A stretch of 64,000 bases of DNA, taken from the NCBI GenBank assembly GCA_937922675.1, contig CALAJN010000009.1, positions 62,001-126,000 on the forward strand, written 5' to 3'. Under the pieces are notes generated by a model. It did not search any database. It had not been told where the DNA came from and worked only from the letters and a program-made list of their open reading frames with translations. Shown here piece by piece: positions 33,026 through 41,705 of the stretch (its first letter is position 1; each line of letters opens with the position of its first letter). The translations under genes were made by a program, and so were the position numbers. This stretch comes from an uncultured Granulosicoccaceae bacterium. Lineage in GTDB: Bacteria; Pseudomonadota; Gammaproteobacteria; Granulosicoccales; Granulosicoccaceae.

Positions 33026-34666
33026 TCAGTCTGTTGCGTGTGGTCCGGCTGCCACCAGGGCTTTGCCGGTATCGGTGTCGGTGTACTGCTCAAAATTCTC
33101 GATGAACAGATTGGCCAGAGTGCGTGCCTTGCCTTCCCACTCGGACGCTTCGTCATAGCTTGCTAGCGGATCCAGCAACCGTGAATCAACACCCGGCAGT
33201 GCTGTGGGCACGTTCAATCCAAAGATCGGTACTTCTGTTGTCTCGGCATCGTCTATCGAGCCATCAAGGATCGCGTCGATGATCGCCCGGGTCGCTTTGA
33301 TCGAAATGCGTTTACCACTGCCATTCCACCCGGTATTGACGAGGTAGGCCTTCGCACCTGAGGCAGCCATGCGCTTGCCCAGCTCTGCAGCGTAAGTCGT
33401 TGGGTGCAGGCTCAGAAAGGCCTTGCCAAAGCAGGCCGAGAACGTCGGCTGAGGGCTGGTGACACCCAGCTCTGTGCCTGCGAGCTTAGCGGTGAAGCCA
33501 GACAGGAAATGGTATTGCGCCTGCTCCTCGGTCAACACGGACACCGCTGGCAACACACCAAAGGCATCCGCTGTGAGAAATATGACATTGTTCGCGTGAC
33601 CGGCGCGTGATATCGGCTTGGCGATGTTCTCGATGTGATTGATCGGGTAGCTGACACGGGTGTTCTGTGTCTTGCTGCCATCGCTGAAATCAACACTGCC
33701 GTCGTCGCGCACGACAACATTCTCAAGCAGCGCATCACGACGAATTGCGCCATAAATCTCGGGCTCCGCCTCGGCTGACAGATCAATGGTCTTGGCGTAA
33801 CAGCCGCCTTCAAAATTGAAAACGCCATCATCATCCCAGCCGTGCTCATCATCACCGATCAAGCGTCGCTTTGGATCCGTTGACAGGGTGGTCTTGCCGG
33901 TGCCAGACAACCCGAAAAAAACGGCGGCATCACCCTTCTCTCCTACATTCGCTGAACAGTGCATCGACGCAATGCCCTGCAGAGGAAGCAGGAAATTCAT
34001 GTACGAGAACAAGCCTTTCTTCATTTCACCGCCGTACCAGGTACCGCCGATCAATTGCATCTTCTCGGTGAAGTTAAACGCCACAAAATTCTCCGAATTC
34101 ATGCCGTGACGCGCGTAGTCAGCATTGGTTACGCTGGCGGCATTCATGACTACAAAGTCCGGCTCGAAGGTCGCAAGCTCATCCACACTTGGCCGGATGA
34201 ACATGTTGGTCACGAAGTGCGCCTGCCAGGCGACCTCTGTGACAAAACGCACGCCAAGGCGTGTGCCTTCATTGGCTCCACAGTAAGCATCAACGACAAA
34301 CAGGCGTTTGCCCGTCAAGTGCGTCGTGACCAAGGCCTTGAGATCCGCCCATACCGCTTCGCTGATCGGCTTGTTATCGTTGCGGGCTTCATCACCTGCC
34401 CACCATAGGGTGTCGCGAGTGAGCGCATCCTCGACAATGTACTTGTCCTTGGGACTGCGCCCTGTGAACGCGCCGGTATCAACGGCTACAGCACCACTGG
34501 TGGTAAGCGTGCAGCGCTCGCGTTCAGACAAACCTGCTGCCGTCTCCTCCGCAAATAACTGCTCGTAGTCTGGGTTGTAGATCACTTCTGCAACATCGGC
34601 GATGCCATGTGCAGACAGGTCGATCGGAGAGGCAAATTCAGTAAAAGCGCGAGCCGGCAAATTCAT
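33026..34666 (-). CDS. pckA: Phosphoenolpyruvate carboxykinase (ATP)
   Basis: A 546-residue gluconeogenic enzyme that converts oxaloacetate to PEP with ATP. P-loop [13 protein letters not shown] near residue 250, the metal/substrate block L-I-G-D-D-E-H-G-W, and R-S-P-K-D-K-Y-I-V near 64 are typical. The ATG at 34666 has an AGGGAG element 8 bases upstream; a longer frame starting 75 bases further is rejected. It ends 20 bases from the convergent protease gene. A candidate promoter lies at 34854-34884. Confidence 0.96.
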   Translation of the reverse strand: MNLPARAFTEFASPIDLSAHGIADVAEVIYNPDYEQLFAEETAAGLSERERCTLTTSGAVAVDTGAFTGRSPKDKYIVEDALTRDTLWWAGDEARNDNKPISEAVWADLKALVTTHLTGKRLFVVDAYCGANEGTRLGVRFVTEVAWQAHFVTNMFIRPSVDELATFEPDFVVMNAASVTNADYARHGMNSENFVAFNFTEKMQLIGGTWYGGEMKKGLFSYMNFLLPLQGIASMHCSANVGEKGDAAVFFGLSGTGKTTLSTDPKRRLIGDDEHGWDDDGVFNFEGGCYAKTIDLSAEAEPEIYGAIRRDALLENVVVRDDGSVDFSDGSKTQNTRVSYPINHIENIAKPISRAGHANNVIFLTADAFGVLPAVSVLTEEQAQYHFLSGFTAKLAGTELGVTSPQPTFSACFGKAFLSLHPTTYAAELGKRMAASGAKAYLVNTGWNGSGKRISIKATRAIIDAILDGSIDDAETTEVPIFGLNVPTALPGVDSRLLDPLASYDEASEWEGKARTLANLFIENFEQYTDTDTGKALVAAGPHATD

Positions 34667-34853
34667 CGAGGCAACTCCCTGGTCTTGGTAGTAGTGTCTT
34701 GGCAGAGTGGCCGGAAACACACCGTTCAGCACAGCAAACATCGCTGCCCTGTACAGGTGTTATCGGCTGGGACATCCAGGACTATACGCCGGATTTGCTG
34801 AAAGGCAACAAGAGGCCGTGCACAAATATCCTTCAAAAACAGTAACTTGCGAT

Positions 34854-34884
34854 ATTATGGAGTGTTTTTTGTAGTTTGACTACA
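34854..34884 (-). promoter_or_regulatory. Candidate sigma-70 promoter with overlapping palindrome, upstream of pckA
   Basis: Minus strand: TAGTCA (34877-34882) and CATAAT (34854-34859) separated by 17 bases, 4/6 and 5/6 matches to consensus. The palindrome TGTAG-TTTGA-CTACA (34870-34884) overlaps the -35 box and could be an operator. The site is about 190 bases before the pckA start. Confidence 0.4.
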
Positions 34885-35161
34885 TATGTTGCACACTGAA
34901 AATCCTCGCAACAACACGGGCTTAGGGAGACAGCACTGCTGCTGCCAAGACTCTTCACGTCACCGCCTGCACTTTCGTGAACACCGTTGGTAGTTTCAGT
35001 TCCCTTGTTTTTCTGCGATATCGGTAACGAAACGAGCCGCAATACAGGCAGAGACAAGACTCTATCAGGCATGTGTTGAGTGCAAAACGGCGGTACCCGG
35101 GCTTACACACCGGTCGCAACGTTTTGGGTGCCGACGTCATTGAATCATCGACTGAACGGGC

Positions 35162-35211
35162 CCCGCATCCTCAGGGGCCAGCGGATGCGGGACAAGCCTA
35201 TCGCTTGTCCC
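35162..35211 (-). terminator. Two overlapping hairpins downstream of the OmpA-family lipoprotein gene
   Basis: Arms CCCGCATCC (35162-35170) and GGATGCGGG (35183-35191) form one stem; GGGACAAGC (35189-35197) and GCTTGTCCC (35203-35211) form another. They share three bases at 35189-35191, so only one can form fully at a time. They begin 41 bases after the stop of the minus-strand gene. No T run follows, so it could be a factor-dependent terminator or a 3' stabilising structure. Confidence 0.5.
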
Positions 35212-35252
35212 ACATCTGCCAGTGTCGTGCTTGTCCTTCTTCGGTCTTGTAA

Positions 35253-36416
35253 CTACTCGACGATAGAGAATTCGACGCGTCGATTTTGAGCACGGCCTTC
35301 ACGAGTTGCATTGCTCGTCATCGGCTGAGATTCTCCAAACGCGCGTGGCTTGAGTCGTGTTGCCGCCACATTTCGAGTGACAAGGTAACGCGCTACGGAG
35401 ATGGCCCGTTGACGCGACAACTCCAGGTTAGATCGAGCATCACCGCTGTTGTCGGTGTGTGCATCGATTCTGACGCTGATATCCGGATAGTCGCCCAGAA
35501 CTGAAGCAACATTGTCGAGTACTCCTTGAGCACCGGCGGTCAGTTGCGCACTGCCCGATTCAAAGTTGACACCTGCGATCACACCACCGAAGACATCACA
35601 TCCTGTGTCATCCACAGGAATACCCGGGCCCGTGTCCAAACATTGATCAACCGTATCGAATACGCCGTCACTGTCTCCGTCCAGCGGTGCTGAAGCCGGT
35701 TCAGGCTTCACTGGTGCTGCCTCAACCTTGGGAGCCTTGGGCTCTTCCATGACTTTCTCAACCGGCTTTTCCACTCGCTTTTCAACCGGCTTTCGCGCCG
35801 TCACAGGTGAGTGATCTACGTCGCCGAAGCGATAGACAAGGCCCAACTGCGCGTAGCGCGCATCAGTATCGTGGCCGACGATTTCTCCACGCAAGCCCAG
35901 GCCATTGCGAAAGCCGTATTCAAGACCCAGACCTGCGAGCAGATGTACGTCGTTTACCTGTTCAAACTCTACCTCTGAATCATTATCCAGAGTGCCAGCA
36001 CCCAGCCGACCAAACACGGAAAAACCTTCGCGACGCGAGCGCTTGTCCCGATTGTTCAATCCGTAAAGCAGCGCACTCACGCTGTAGGTCAGGTAGTCCA
36101 GATCTTCGTTCTCAGCCCCTGCTACAGCGAGTTCAGCAGCACCAAGTGATGCAGCCGTACCTTCAATCGAAAACCGGTTGCTGATGTCATAACCGATCGC
36201 AAGGCTGCCACCGGCGCTGATGTCTTCATCGACGGAAACAGTTTCCACATCGTCAGCATCAGGCTCGAGCTGACTGACAAGGACACCACCGCCGACGTAG
36301 AAACGACCGTCAAAGTCGTCTTTTTGATTTGCTGTCTTGGTAGATCCGCAGGCTGCGAGCAGAAGGCTGGCGCTGCATAGACCTGTTACTAGCGAGCTTT
36401 TATGTTTGATATTCAA
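35253..36416 (-). CDS. OmpA-family lipoprotein with N-terminal barrel and calcium-like linker
   Basis: A 387-residue lipoprotein (lipobox L-L-A-A-C, Cys at 23). Residues about 37-215 look like an OmpA-type eight-stranded barrel (R-F-Y-V-G-G-G-V-L at the start, G-L-V-Y-R-F-G at the end). A Pro/Glu/Lys/Val linker (V-E-K-P-V-E-K) follows, then D-G-D-S-D-G-V-F-D-T-V-D-Q-C-L-D-T, and a C-terminal OmpA/MotB peptidoglycan-binding domain (about 280-387: V-N-F-E-S-G-S, D-A-H-T-D-N-S-G, N-R-R-V-E-F). The start is TTG with an AAGGG element upstream. It is a paralogue of the next gene upstream. It would link outer membrane and cell wall. Confidence 0.87.
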   Translation of the reverse strand: MNIKHKSSLVTGLCSASLLLAACGSTKTANQKDDFDGRFYVGGGVLVSQLEPDADDVETVSVDEDISAGGSLAIGYDISNRFSIEGTAASLGAAELAVAGAENEDLDYLTYSVSALLYGLNNRDKRSRREGFSVFGRLGAGTLDNDSEVEFEQVNDVHLLAGLGLEYGFRNGLGLRGEIVGHDTDARYAQLGLVYRFGDVDHSPVTARKPVEKRVEKPVEKVMEEPKAPKVEAAPVKPEPASAPLDGDSDGVFDTVDQCLDTGPGIPVDDTGCDVFGGVIAGVNFESGSAQLTAGAQGVLDNVASVLGDYPDISVRIDAHTDNSGDARSNLELSRQRAISVARYLVTRNVAATRLKPRAFGESQPMTSNATREGRAQNRRVEFSIVE

Positions 36417-36590
36417 CGTATTCGTCCCTTTCGGTCCCGTGGGATGCCGCCAGCTGTGACCGAACTGTCGCAGCCTTGCGCAGCACAGAGCGTAGACCCC
36501 GTATCGACAGGTGTCGAGAAATGTTGACCCTGATGACGACTACTGACAACGGCGACGTGAGTCGGTGGCCCCACAATCGCCGGGGTGACG

Positions 36591-38609
36591 TCAACGGATC
36601 AGTCTGACTTCAACACGCCTGTTGCGAGCACGATCTGACTCGGTCATGTTCTGCACGAGCGGCAAACCGTCACCATACCCTTCCGCGCGAAGCCGCTCGA
36701 CAGCAATGCCTGCCTCAACCAATGCATCAACGACCCTCTGGGCACGCTGTTGAGACAACTTGAGATTCGCGTCCCTTTCACCGGTGTTGTCCGTGTGTGC
36801 CATAACGGCAATGTGCGCAGATGGGTGTCGGTTCATTGCTCGCCGGATGCGCTCAACCGCCGCTCTGCCGGACTCGCTGAGTTCATCCGAGCCTGAGGCA
36901 AAGCCAAGCCCATCGATAACCCCTGTAGCGCTGAAGCCTGCCAAAAACCCTTGCGCAGGCAACGTGGAGGGCCTGAGGCCATTGATCGGCGGTACGCCGC
37001 CAGCAGGCATTGCGCTGACAGCCGCACCAAGAGCTGGCGCATCTGACTGCGTATCTGCACTGGCATCTGCCACGTCGGTGTTGGACACAGGTTTAACGGC
37101 TTCGACAGGTGAGCTCTTCGCAGTCCCACTGCCAGACGCAATACCCAACTCAACATCAGAGTCCTGTTCAAGTGCATCCTGGGCTGTCTTGGACAATGGG
37201 TACTGCCAGACATTGCTGCGCGCCTGTTGCTCCTCTATCACGTCCTTGTCCAGATTAGCGAGTGTGACAAGTTGGATACGTCTATTGCGACTGCGCCCCT
37301 CCGGCGTGCGATTGCTCACCAGCGGTTGAGACTCACCCATACCGCGGCCCTGCAGCTGAATCTCAGGCACACCGTTGACACGCAGGTACCAGACAACGGC
37401 TTCGGCGCGTCGTGATGACAAACCTAGATTGTCATCTGCCGATCCTCGTGAATCAGTGTGGCCGCGGACCTCGATACGCACCTCGGGAAAAGCCTGCAGC
37501 TTGGCAACGATATGATCAAGTGCAGCGCGTGACCGTGCGTTCAGCTTGGTGGAGCCACGATCAAATACGACATCACCAAGTACTGCATCGAACAATCCGC
37601 ATCCCTTGTCGTCCACAGTGACACCACGCGCGGTGTCAAGACAGGCATCGTCGGCATCAACCACACTGTCTCCGTCACTATCGTTGGCATTGATGGAGGC
37701 AGCGGTGGCGACGCGCATCGTCGGTACATCCTCGGCTGCGGGCGTCAAGGTCGAGTCAACAACTGCCGCGTTTGTACGGCCCTGTTGGCTGCCAAAGCGC
37801 TTTGAAGGCACGACAGAGCGGCCGCCATCAACGACGTAGGTCTCGTCTGTCTCCAAGGCCGGTTTAGCCGAATCGGCAATCAGGTTGCCCAACTGCCTCG
37901 GTGAACGACCAAAACGATAAACAACGTTCAAGCCAAAAAATGTCGCCTCGCTGGAGAAACGTGTGATCTCGCCGCGCACACCTACACCATTATCAAACCC
38001 GTACTCCGCGCCAAGACCCAATACCGGACCGGTCGTCCCGCGATCCAGCGTGATTACTTGCGAGGCCTTGGATACCTGCGCAACACCGAAACGCCCATAC
38101 GCACTCCAGCCCTCACGCCGAGAGCGCAGCTGTACCCCATTAAGCCCGTACACCAGTGCGCTTAACGATACCGCTGAAAAAGAAACATCAGCAGGCGCGC
38201 CACTTAATCCGGCAGTTCCCAGGACGGAACTTTCTATTTCAACAGCCAGCAGGTTATGTATGTCGGCACCAATGCGCAGTTGCGACCCGTTGTCGCCGCC
38301 GTCATCAACCGAAAACACAGTGCCGCTGGTGTCAGGATCGAGGCTTGATGCGCCAAAGCCTACACCCGCATAGACGCGGCTGCGAAAGGAAGGATCATTA
38401 GCCGGAAGCTGAAACCCGGGTGCGGCAAGCGACACCGGGATATGGGAAAACAGACCCAGCGCCAACCCAAGAGAAGTGCCCAGAACCGGTAGACGAAACG
38501 TTTTCGTTGCGCCTCGTGGTGCCGCACTTGCTGCTACCACAACGGCGTCGCTACACGGGATGTTGACTGAATCCTTAGGCATTGACTTACTCGATGACTC
38601 TATACCCAT
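36591..38609 (-). CDS. OmpA-family barrel protein with two OmpA C-terminal domains
   Basis: A 672-residue protein. An N-terminal extension of about 45 residues precedes a signal-like segment ending S-L-A-A-P. A barrel domain (about 75-235, ending V-V-Y-R-F-G) is followed by a variable linker and D-S-D-G-D-S-V-V-D-A-D-D-A-C-L-D-T. Then come two OmpA-like domains: the first about 345-455 (V-V-F-D-R-G-S, R-G-H-T-D-S-R-G, N-R-R-I-Q-L) and the second about 560-672 (G-F-A-S-G-S, M-A-H-T-D-N-T-G, N-R-R-V-E-V-R). Both keep the Asp and Arg that bind diaminopimelate. The start could also be the internal ATG at 38582. It is a tandem paralogue of the 35253-36416 gene. Confidence 0.85.
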   Translation of the reverse strand: MGIESSSKSMPKDSVNIPCSDAVVVAASAAPRGATKTFRLPVLGTSLGLALGLFSHIPVSLAAPGFQLPANDPSFRSRVYAGVGFGASSLDPDTSGTVFSVDDGGDNGSQLRIGADIHNLLAVEIESSVLGTAGLSGAPADVSFSAVSLSALVYGLNGVQLRSRREGWSAYGRFGVAQVSKASQVITLDRGTTGPVLGLGAEYGFDNGVGVRGEITRFSSEATFFGLNVVYRFGRSPRQLGNLIADSAKPALETDETYVVDGGRSVVPSKRFGSQQGRTNAAVVDSTLTPAAEDVPTMRVATAASINANDSDGDSVVDADDACLDTARGVTVDDKGCGLFDAVLGDVVFDRGSTKLNARSRAALDHIVAKLQAFPEVRIEVRGHTDSRGSADDNLGLSSRRAEAVVWYLRVNGVPEIQLQGRGMGESQPLVSNRTPEGRSRNRRIQLVTLANLDKDVIEEQQARSNVWQYPLSKTAQDALEQDSDVELGIASGSGTAKSSPVEAVKPVSNTDVADASADTQSDAPALGAAVSAMPAGGVPPINGLRPSTLPAQGFLAGFSATGVIDGLGFASGSDELSESGRAAVERIRRAMNRHPSAHIAVMAHTDNTGERDANLKLSQQRAQRVVDALVEAGIAVERLRAEGYGDGLPLVQNMTESDRARNRRVEVRLIR

Positions 38610-39145
38610 TCGGGCGGCTAGGCCGGTGCTGCAAATATCGAACCGCTGATAGGACGCTCTCGCAAGGTAAAACGCGAACTAGCTAACAAAATGTGAGTTT
38701 GCGTGCGCCAGTGACTAGCGGTTTCATCGCACAGCCAGGGTTGGCAACCGTGTGTGGGGGCATCACCGACACAAAACGGTTTCCGAGTAGTGGCGTCGCG
38801 CGTGGCTGAAAGCGCCAAAGCGCCCATACCAGCCAACCTGAGGCCAGCACACTGCGGGTCGCCAGGAGGAATAGTGCAGCCTTGGGCCACCGCGGGCGTG
38901 GGTGGAGATACGATTGAGCGCTGAGGTGGCAAGCGGCGCATCAACCAGTCGGCAGGCGCATACGGCAAAAAGAAGAGCCATCCCTGGCTCACTCAGCATC
39001 CATGCTTGCAAATACCACTTGGAGGAGGTTTGCGAACGAGTTCAAACTTTCGCCCGCCCGCATAGTTAATACCCACACGGTTTGTCTGTCAATTTTTGTT
39101 ACGCACATTCGGTGTTTTTGAGGTTACCCGTGGCCCGGAGCACTG
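38610..39145. other. Intergenic region upstream of the double-OmpA gene
   Basis: About 535 bases. Two minus-strand open frames here (38618-38992, 38763-39011) are composition noise, with no family resemblance or ribosome-binding site. An imperfect palindrome lies at 39028-39047 (GTTT..GAAC-GA-GTTCAAAC). I see no clear promoter and no RNA gene. Confidence 0.5.
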
Positions 39146-39793
39146 TTAGTCGCGGGCATGTGCAGCCACCCGATGACGTCTCCAGAGCACTGCCGCCAGT
39201 ATCAAAGAGACGACAAACAGTACCGCCGCAACAACGAGTTCGGTCTGTGAGCCAACAGCAACGCCACTACCGACCAATGCAAAGATCAGCAATTGCGGGA
39301 TATACCCAATCGCTGAAGCTCCTAGAAACACGGGCAAACGCAGCCCAATGACGCCGGCGGCGAGATTTGTCGTGAGATTGGTCCCCAGCGGCTGCAGGCG
39401 CATAGCGATAATTTTCATGGCGGTATCGCCACGCGTTGCCCGGCGCAACCAGTCGACCTGCTTTTCGAAATGGCGATTGACAGGCCCGGCGAGAAACCAC
39501 CTCGCCGCCAGGACCGTCAAAGTGCAGCCGCCGACTGCCGCCAGCAGGGACAGAAACAAACCGGGCACCAAGCCATACGCATAACCCGCCACACCGGCGA
39601 TCAGCTGACGCGGAAAACCCACCGACGTGGCCAGCACACCAAAGATCAAAAATGCAAGAGCGCCGGCGAGGCCGTTGCCCGCCAGACTCTGGCGCCAGAC
39701 ACCAAGCGGTAGGTATTCAGAAACAAAGCTTGTTGCGAGCACTATCGCGACCAGGCCGACGATCGCGAGAGTCATGATCAGATTGCGCGGCAT
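39146..39793 (-). CDS. TVP38/TMEM64 (VTT domain, DedA-like) membrane protein
   Basis: A 215-residue inner-membrane protein with about five to six hydrophobic segments. The central G-F-P-R-Q-L-I-A-G-V-A-G-Y-A-Y-G and the later R-L-Q-P-L-G-T-N-L-T-T-N-L-A-A-G-V are the VTT/SNARE-associated motifs with the characteristic Arg and Asn. Members include flippase-like proteins for phospholipids or undecaprenyl phosphate, but the role of this subgroup is not known. It ends in a short His/Arg tail. Confidence 0.85.
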   Translation of the reverse strand: MPRNLIMTLAIVGLVAIVLATSFVSEYLPLGVWRQSLAGNGLAGALAFLIFGVLATSVGFPRQLIAGVAGYAYGLVPGLFLSLLAAVGGCTLTVLAARWFLAGPVNRHFEKQVDWLRRATRGDTAMKIIAMRLQPLGTNLTTNLAAGVIGLRLPVFLGASAIGYIPQLLIFALVGSGVAVGSQTELVVAAVLFVVSLILAAVLWRRHRVAAHARD

Positions 39794-39860
39794 CAGGCAC
39801 CCCGACGATATTTTTTGGTGCTACCCGTACGCAGAGAATTGTCTGACACAAATGTCAGGC

Positions 39861-39885
39861 ACAAAAAAGGCCCTCGATGGGGCCT
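39861..39885 (-). terminator. Rho-independent terminator after tRNA-Lys
   Basis: On the minus strand AGGCCC-CATCGA-GGGCCT is followed by TTTTTTG. The arms are at 39868-39873 and 39880-39885, the T run at 39862-39867. It lies about 25 bases after the tRNA 3' end and ends the tol-pal-tRNA transcription unit. Confidence 0.85.
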
Positions 39886-39910
39886 GGTTGAACGTGCTGA
39901 GCGGGATAGA

Positions 39911-39986
39911 TGGTGGGGCGTGCTGGGTTCGAACCAGCGACCACCTGATTAAAAGTCAGATGCTCTACCAACTGAGCTAACGCCCC
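39911..39986 (-). tRNA. tRNA-Lys (anticodon TTT)
   Basis: 76 bases including an encoded CCA. The acceptor stem pairs GGGGCGT with ACGCCCC; the D-arm has AGCTCAGTTGGTAGAGC; the anticodon loop has CTTTTAA; the T-arm has GGTTCGAACC. It lies immediately after cpoB at the end of tol-pal, as in E. coli and Pseudomonas. Confidence 0.98.
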
Positions 39987-40116
39987 CCGACAACCAACAA
40001 TGACCAATGCAACCGTTGTGACTTTCCGCGTCCCGGTCAGCTCTCGCTGCCGGGGCCGCATGATATCGCATGCGCGGCTGAGCGTCAGCACACGCACGCA
40101 TTATTGCGCTTTCAGA

Positions 40117-41073
40117 TCAAACCCCTTCCCGATCCATCTGCTGAAGGCGCTTGCGAGCGAGCACCGCTGCAGATCGACCTGGAAACTGATCACGGACTTG
40201 CTCCAGAACCGGGCGTGCCTCGGCATAGCGCCCCTGCTCGTAGAGAGAGAAACCGATCTTCAACTGCGCATCCGGGACCTTGGTACTGGTGGGGAACCGC
40301 TCGCTCACCTGCTGAAAATTGGCGATCGCCTCATCAAAGCGCCGCTCGGCGTACATGGCTTCGCCCTTCCAGTACCAGGCATTGAATGAGTAGGGGCCTG
40401 CCGGATACTCTTCCAGAAATGCGTCGAACTGTACGACAGCTTCGGTGTGTTGACCTCGCGCAAGCAGATCATAGGCCTGTGTATACGCCGCCTTTTCGGC
40501 TTGTGTGGCATTGGAGCGGACCTGCACCGGCGTATTCGAGGGCCGACTTCGCTCACTGACAAAGACACCAGCTGACGAGCCGCCGGTCGCACCGCTACCC
40601 ACACCGCTACCTTGGCTTCGACCATTGCCATCCGGATCATTGAAAGCCCCGGTGGTCTCATCCAGCACCCCGCCTTCCAGGGCATCTTCATCAAGACCCT
40701 CGAAGACGACGCCATCCTCGCCGAACAGGCTTCCAGATTGAGCAGACTCTTCGAGCTGGGTTAGTCGGGTATCAGCATCCTCGTACAAACTGCGGTTGCG
40801 ACGCGTGAGAATCGCCATATCATTATTCAGCTTTTCGATCTCGCCGCGCAGCTGCCGCAACTCGCGTTGCAGGCTGTCTACGCGCTGCAGTTGCTCAAGC
40901 AATGACTGATCAAGGACTCGCTCAACACGAGCCAAGCGTGAATCCACCTCAGCTATGGTCGTCTGCGCGGCGGCCGTGGCCGACAAGGTAAGGCTTGCGG
41001 CCGTACAGATGAGCAGCGCTCCAGCACTGAGCATCACTCTGCCAAAACAGCCAACGAGGCGTGGAACAGCCAT
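40117..41073 (-). CDS. cpoB: CpoB (YbgF), Tol-Pal associated periplasmic TPR protein
   Basis: A 318-residue periplasmic protein. Signal peptide to about residue 36 (A-T-A-A-A/Q), an N-terminal coiled coil (about 40-100, used for trimerisation), a Gly/Ser-rich linker, and C-terminal TPR repeats (A-Y-x-x-A-Y-D-L-L near 190, then P-A-G-P-Y-S-F-N-A-W-Y-W-K-G-E). CpoB couples Tol activity to PBP1B. The ATG at 41073 leaves 4 bases after the pal stop; a start at 41100 overlapping pal is possible. Last protein gene of the tol-pal operon. Confidence 0.94.
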   Translation of the reverse strand: MAVPRLVGCFGRVMLSAGALLICTAASLTLSATAAAQTTIAEVDSRLARVERVLDQSLLEQLQRVDSLQRELRQLRGEIEKLNNDMAILTRRNRSLYEDADTRLTQLEESAQSGSLFGEDGVVFEGLDEDALEGGVLDETTGAFNDPDGNGRSQGSGVGSGATGGSSAGVFVSERSRPSNTPVQVRSNATQAEKAAYTQAYDLLARGQHTEAVVQFDAFLEEYPAGPYSFNAWYWKGEAMYAERRFDEAIANFQQVSERFPTSTKVPDAQLKIGFSLYEQGRYAEARPVLEQVRDQFPGRSAAVLARKRLQQMDREGV

Positions 41074-41077
41074 AGGC

Positions 41078-41641
41078 TCAGTTCTGAATCGCATCTTCAT
41101 AGATGATATTCACGCGTCGATTCTTGGCCCAGGCACTGATGTTGTGCGCCTCATCCACGGGCAACTCCTCTCCGTAGCTGACGGTGCGAACTTGCGCGGA
41201 GCTCACACCCTGCAGCTGGAGCATGCGAGCGACCGTTTTTGCACGCGCCTCACCAAGCGCAATATTGTATTCGCGAGTGCCGCGCTCATCCGTATGCCCT
41301 TCGAGTCGCACACGCCCGGCGGGAGTCTGTGCAAGGTAGCGTCCGTGCTCAGCCACAATCGCAAGGTACTCAGACCGAAGCTCGGCCTCATCGTAGTCAA
41401 AGTAAATCACGCGCTCGACAGGCGCCTGTCCGGAGATCGATCCAGGGTCCAGCGCCTGTCCGTCGAGCGCACCGTCGATGGTTACCGGCGTCACACTTGG
41501 CGTCGGGATGACGCCCGGATCAAGCGCTGTGTCACGCGTATCTCCGCTGCTACCGCAAGCCGCCAAAAGCACCACAGCAAAACCCGGAGCACTGAGCTTG
41601 CCGATCACATCAAGGAGTTTGTGCCGGTTCATCGTTTGCAT
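41078..41641 (-). CDS. pal: Peptidoglycan-associated lipoprotein Pal
   Basis: A 187-residue outer-membrane lipoprotein (lipobox L-L-A-A-C, Cys at 29) with an OmpA-like peptidoglycan-binding domain: V-I-Y-F-D-Y-D-E-A-E-L near 90, E-G-H-T-D-E-R-G-T near 125, and N-R-R-V-N-I-I-Y near the end. Pal links the outer membrane to the wall and to TolB. The first ATG has AAAGGA 8 bases upstream. It follows tolB by 64 bases. Confidence 0.96.
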   Translation of the reverse strand: MQTMNRHKLLDVIGKLSAPGFAVVLLAACGSSGDTRDTALDPGVIPTPSVTPVTIDGALDGQALDPGSISGQAPVERVIYFDYDEAELRSEYLAIVAEHGRYLAQTPAGRVRLEGHTDERGTREYNIALGEARAKTVARMLQLQGVSSAQVRTVSYGEELPVDEAHNISAWAKNRRVNIIYEDAIQN

Positions 41642-41705
41642 CGTGTAAGTCCTTTAGGTGTGGTGTGCAGACGTGGCGAGTCGGACTGCCTGAAACGTCT
41701 GTAAG

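Larger units (their letters stand above)
34667..35252. other. Intergenic region between pckA and the OmpA-family lipoprotein
   Basis: About 585 bases without a supported gene. It holds the candidate pckA promoter (34854-34884), an AT-richer stretch around 34820-34910, and a double hairpin near its right end (35162-35211) that lies downstream of the OmpA-family gene. Short frames such as 34833-35072 and 35080-35289 show no family resemblance. Confidence 0.5.

Noticed and set aside
38618-38992. 124-residue open frame on the minus strand in the gap upstream of the double-OmpA gene
   Set aside because: No ribosome-binding site, no family pattern, Pro/Thr/Arg-rich noise; an overlapping frame of equal quality exists.
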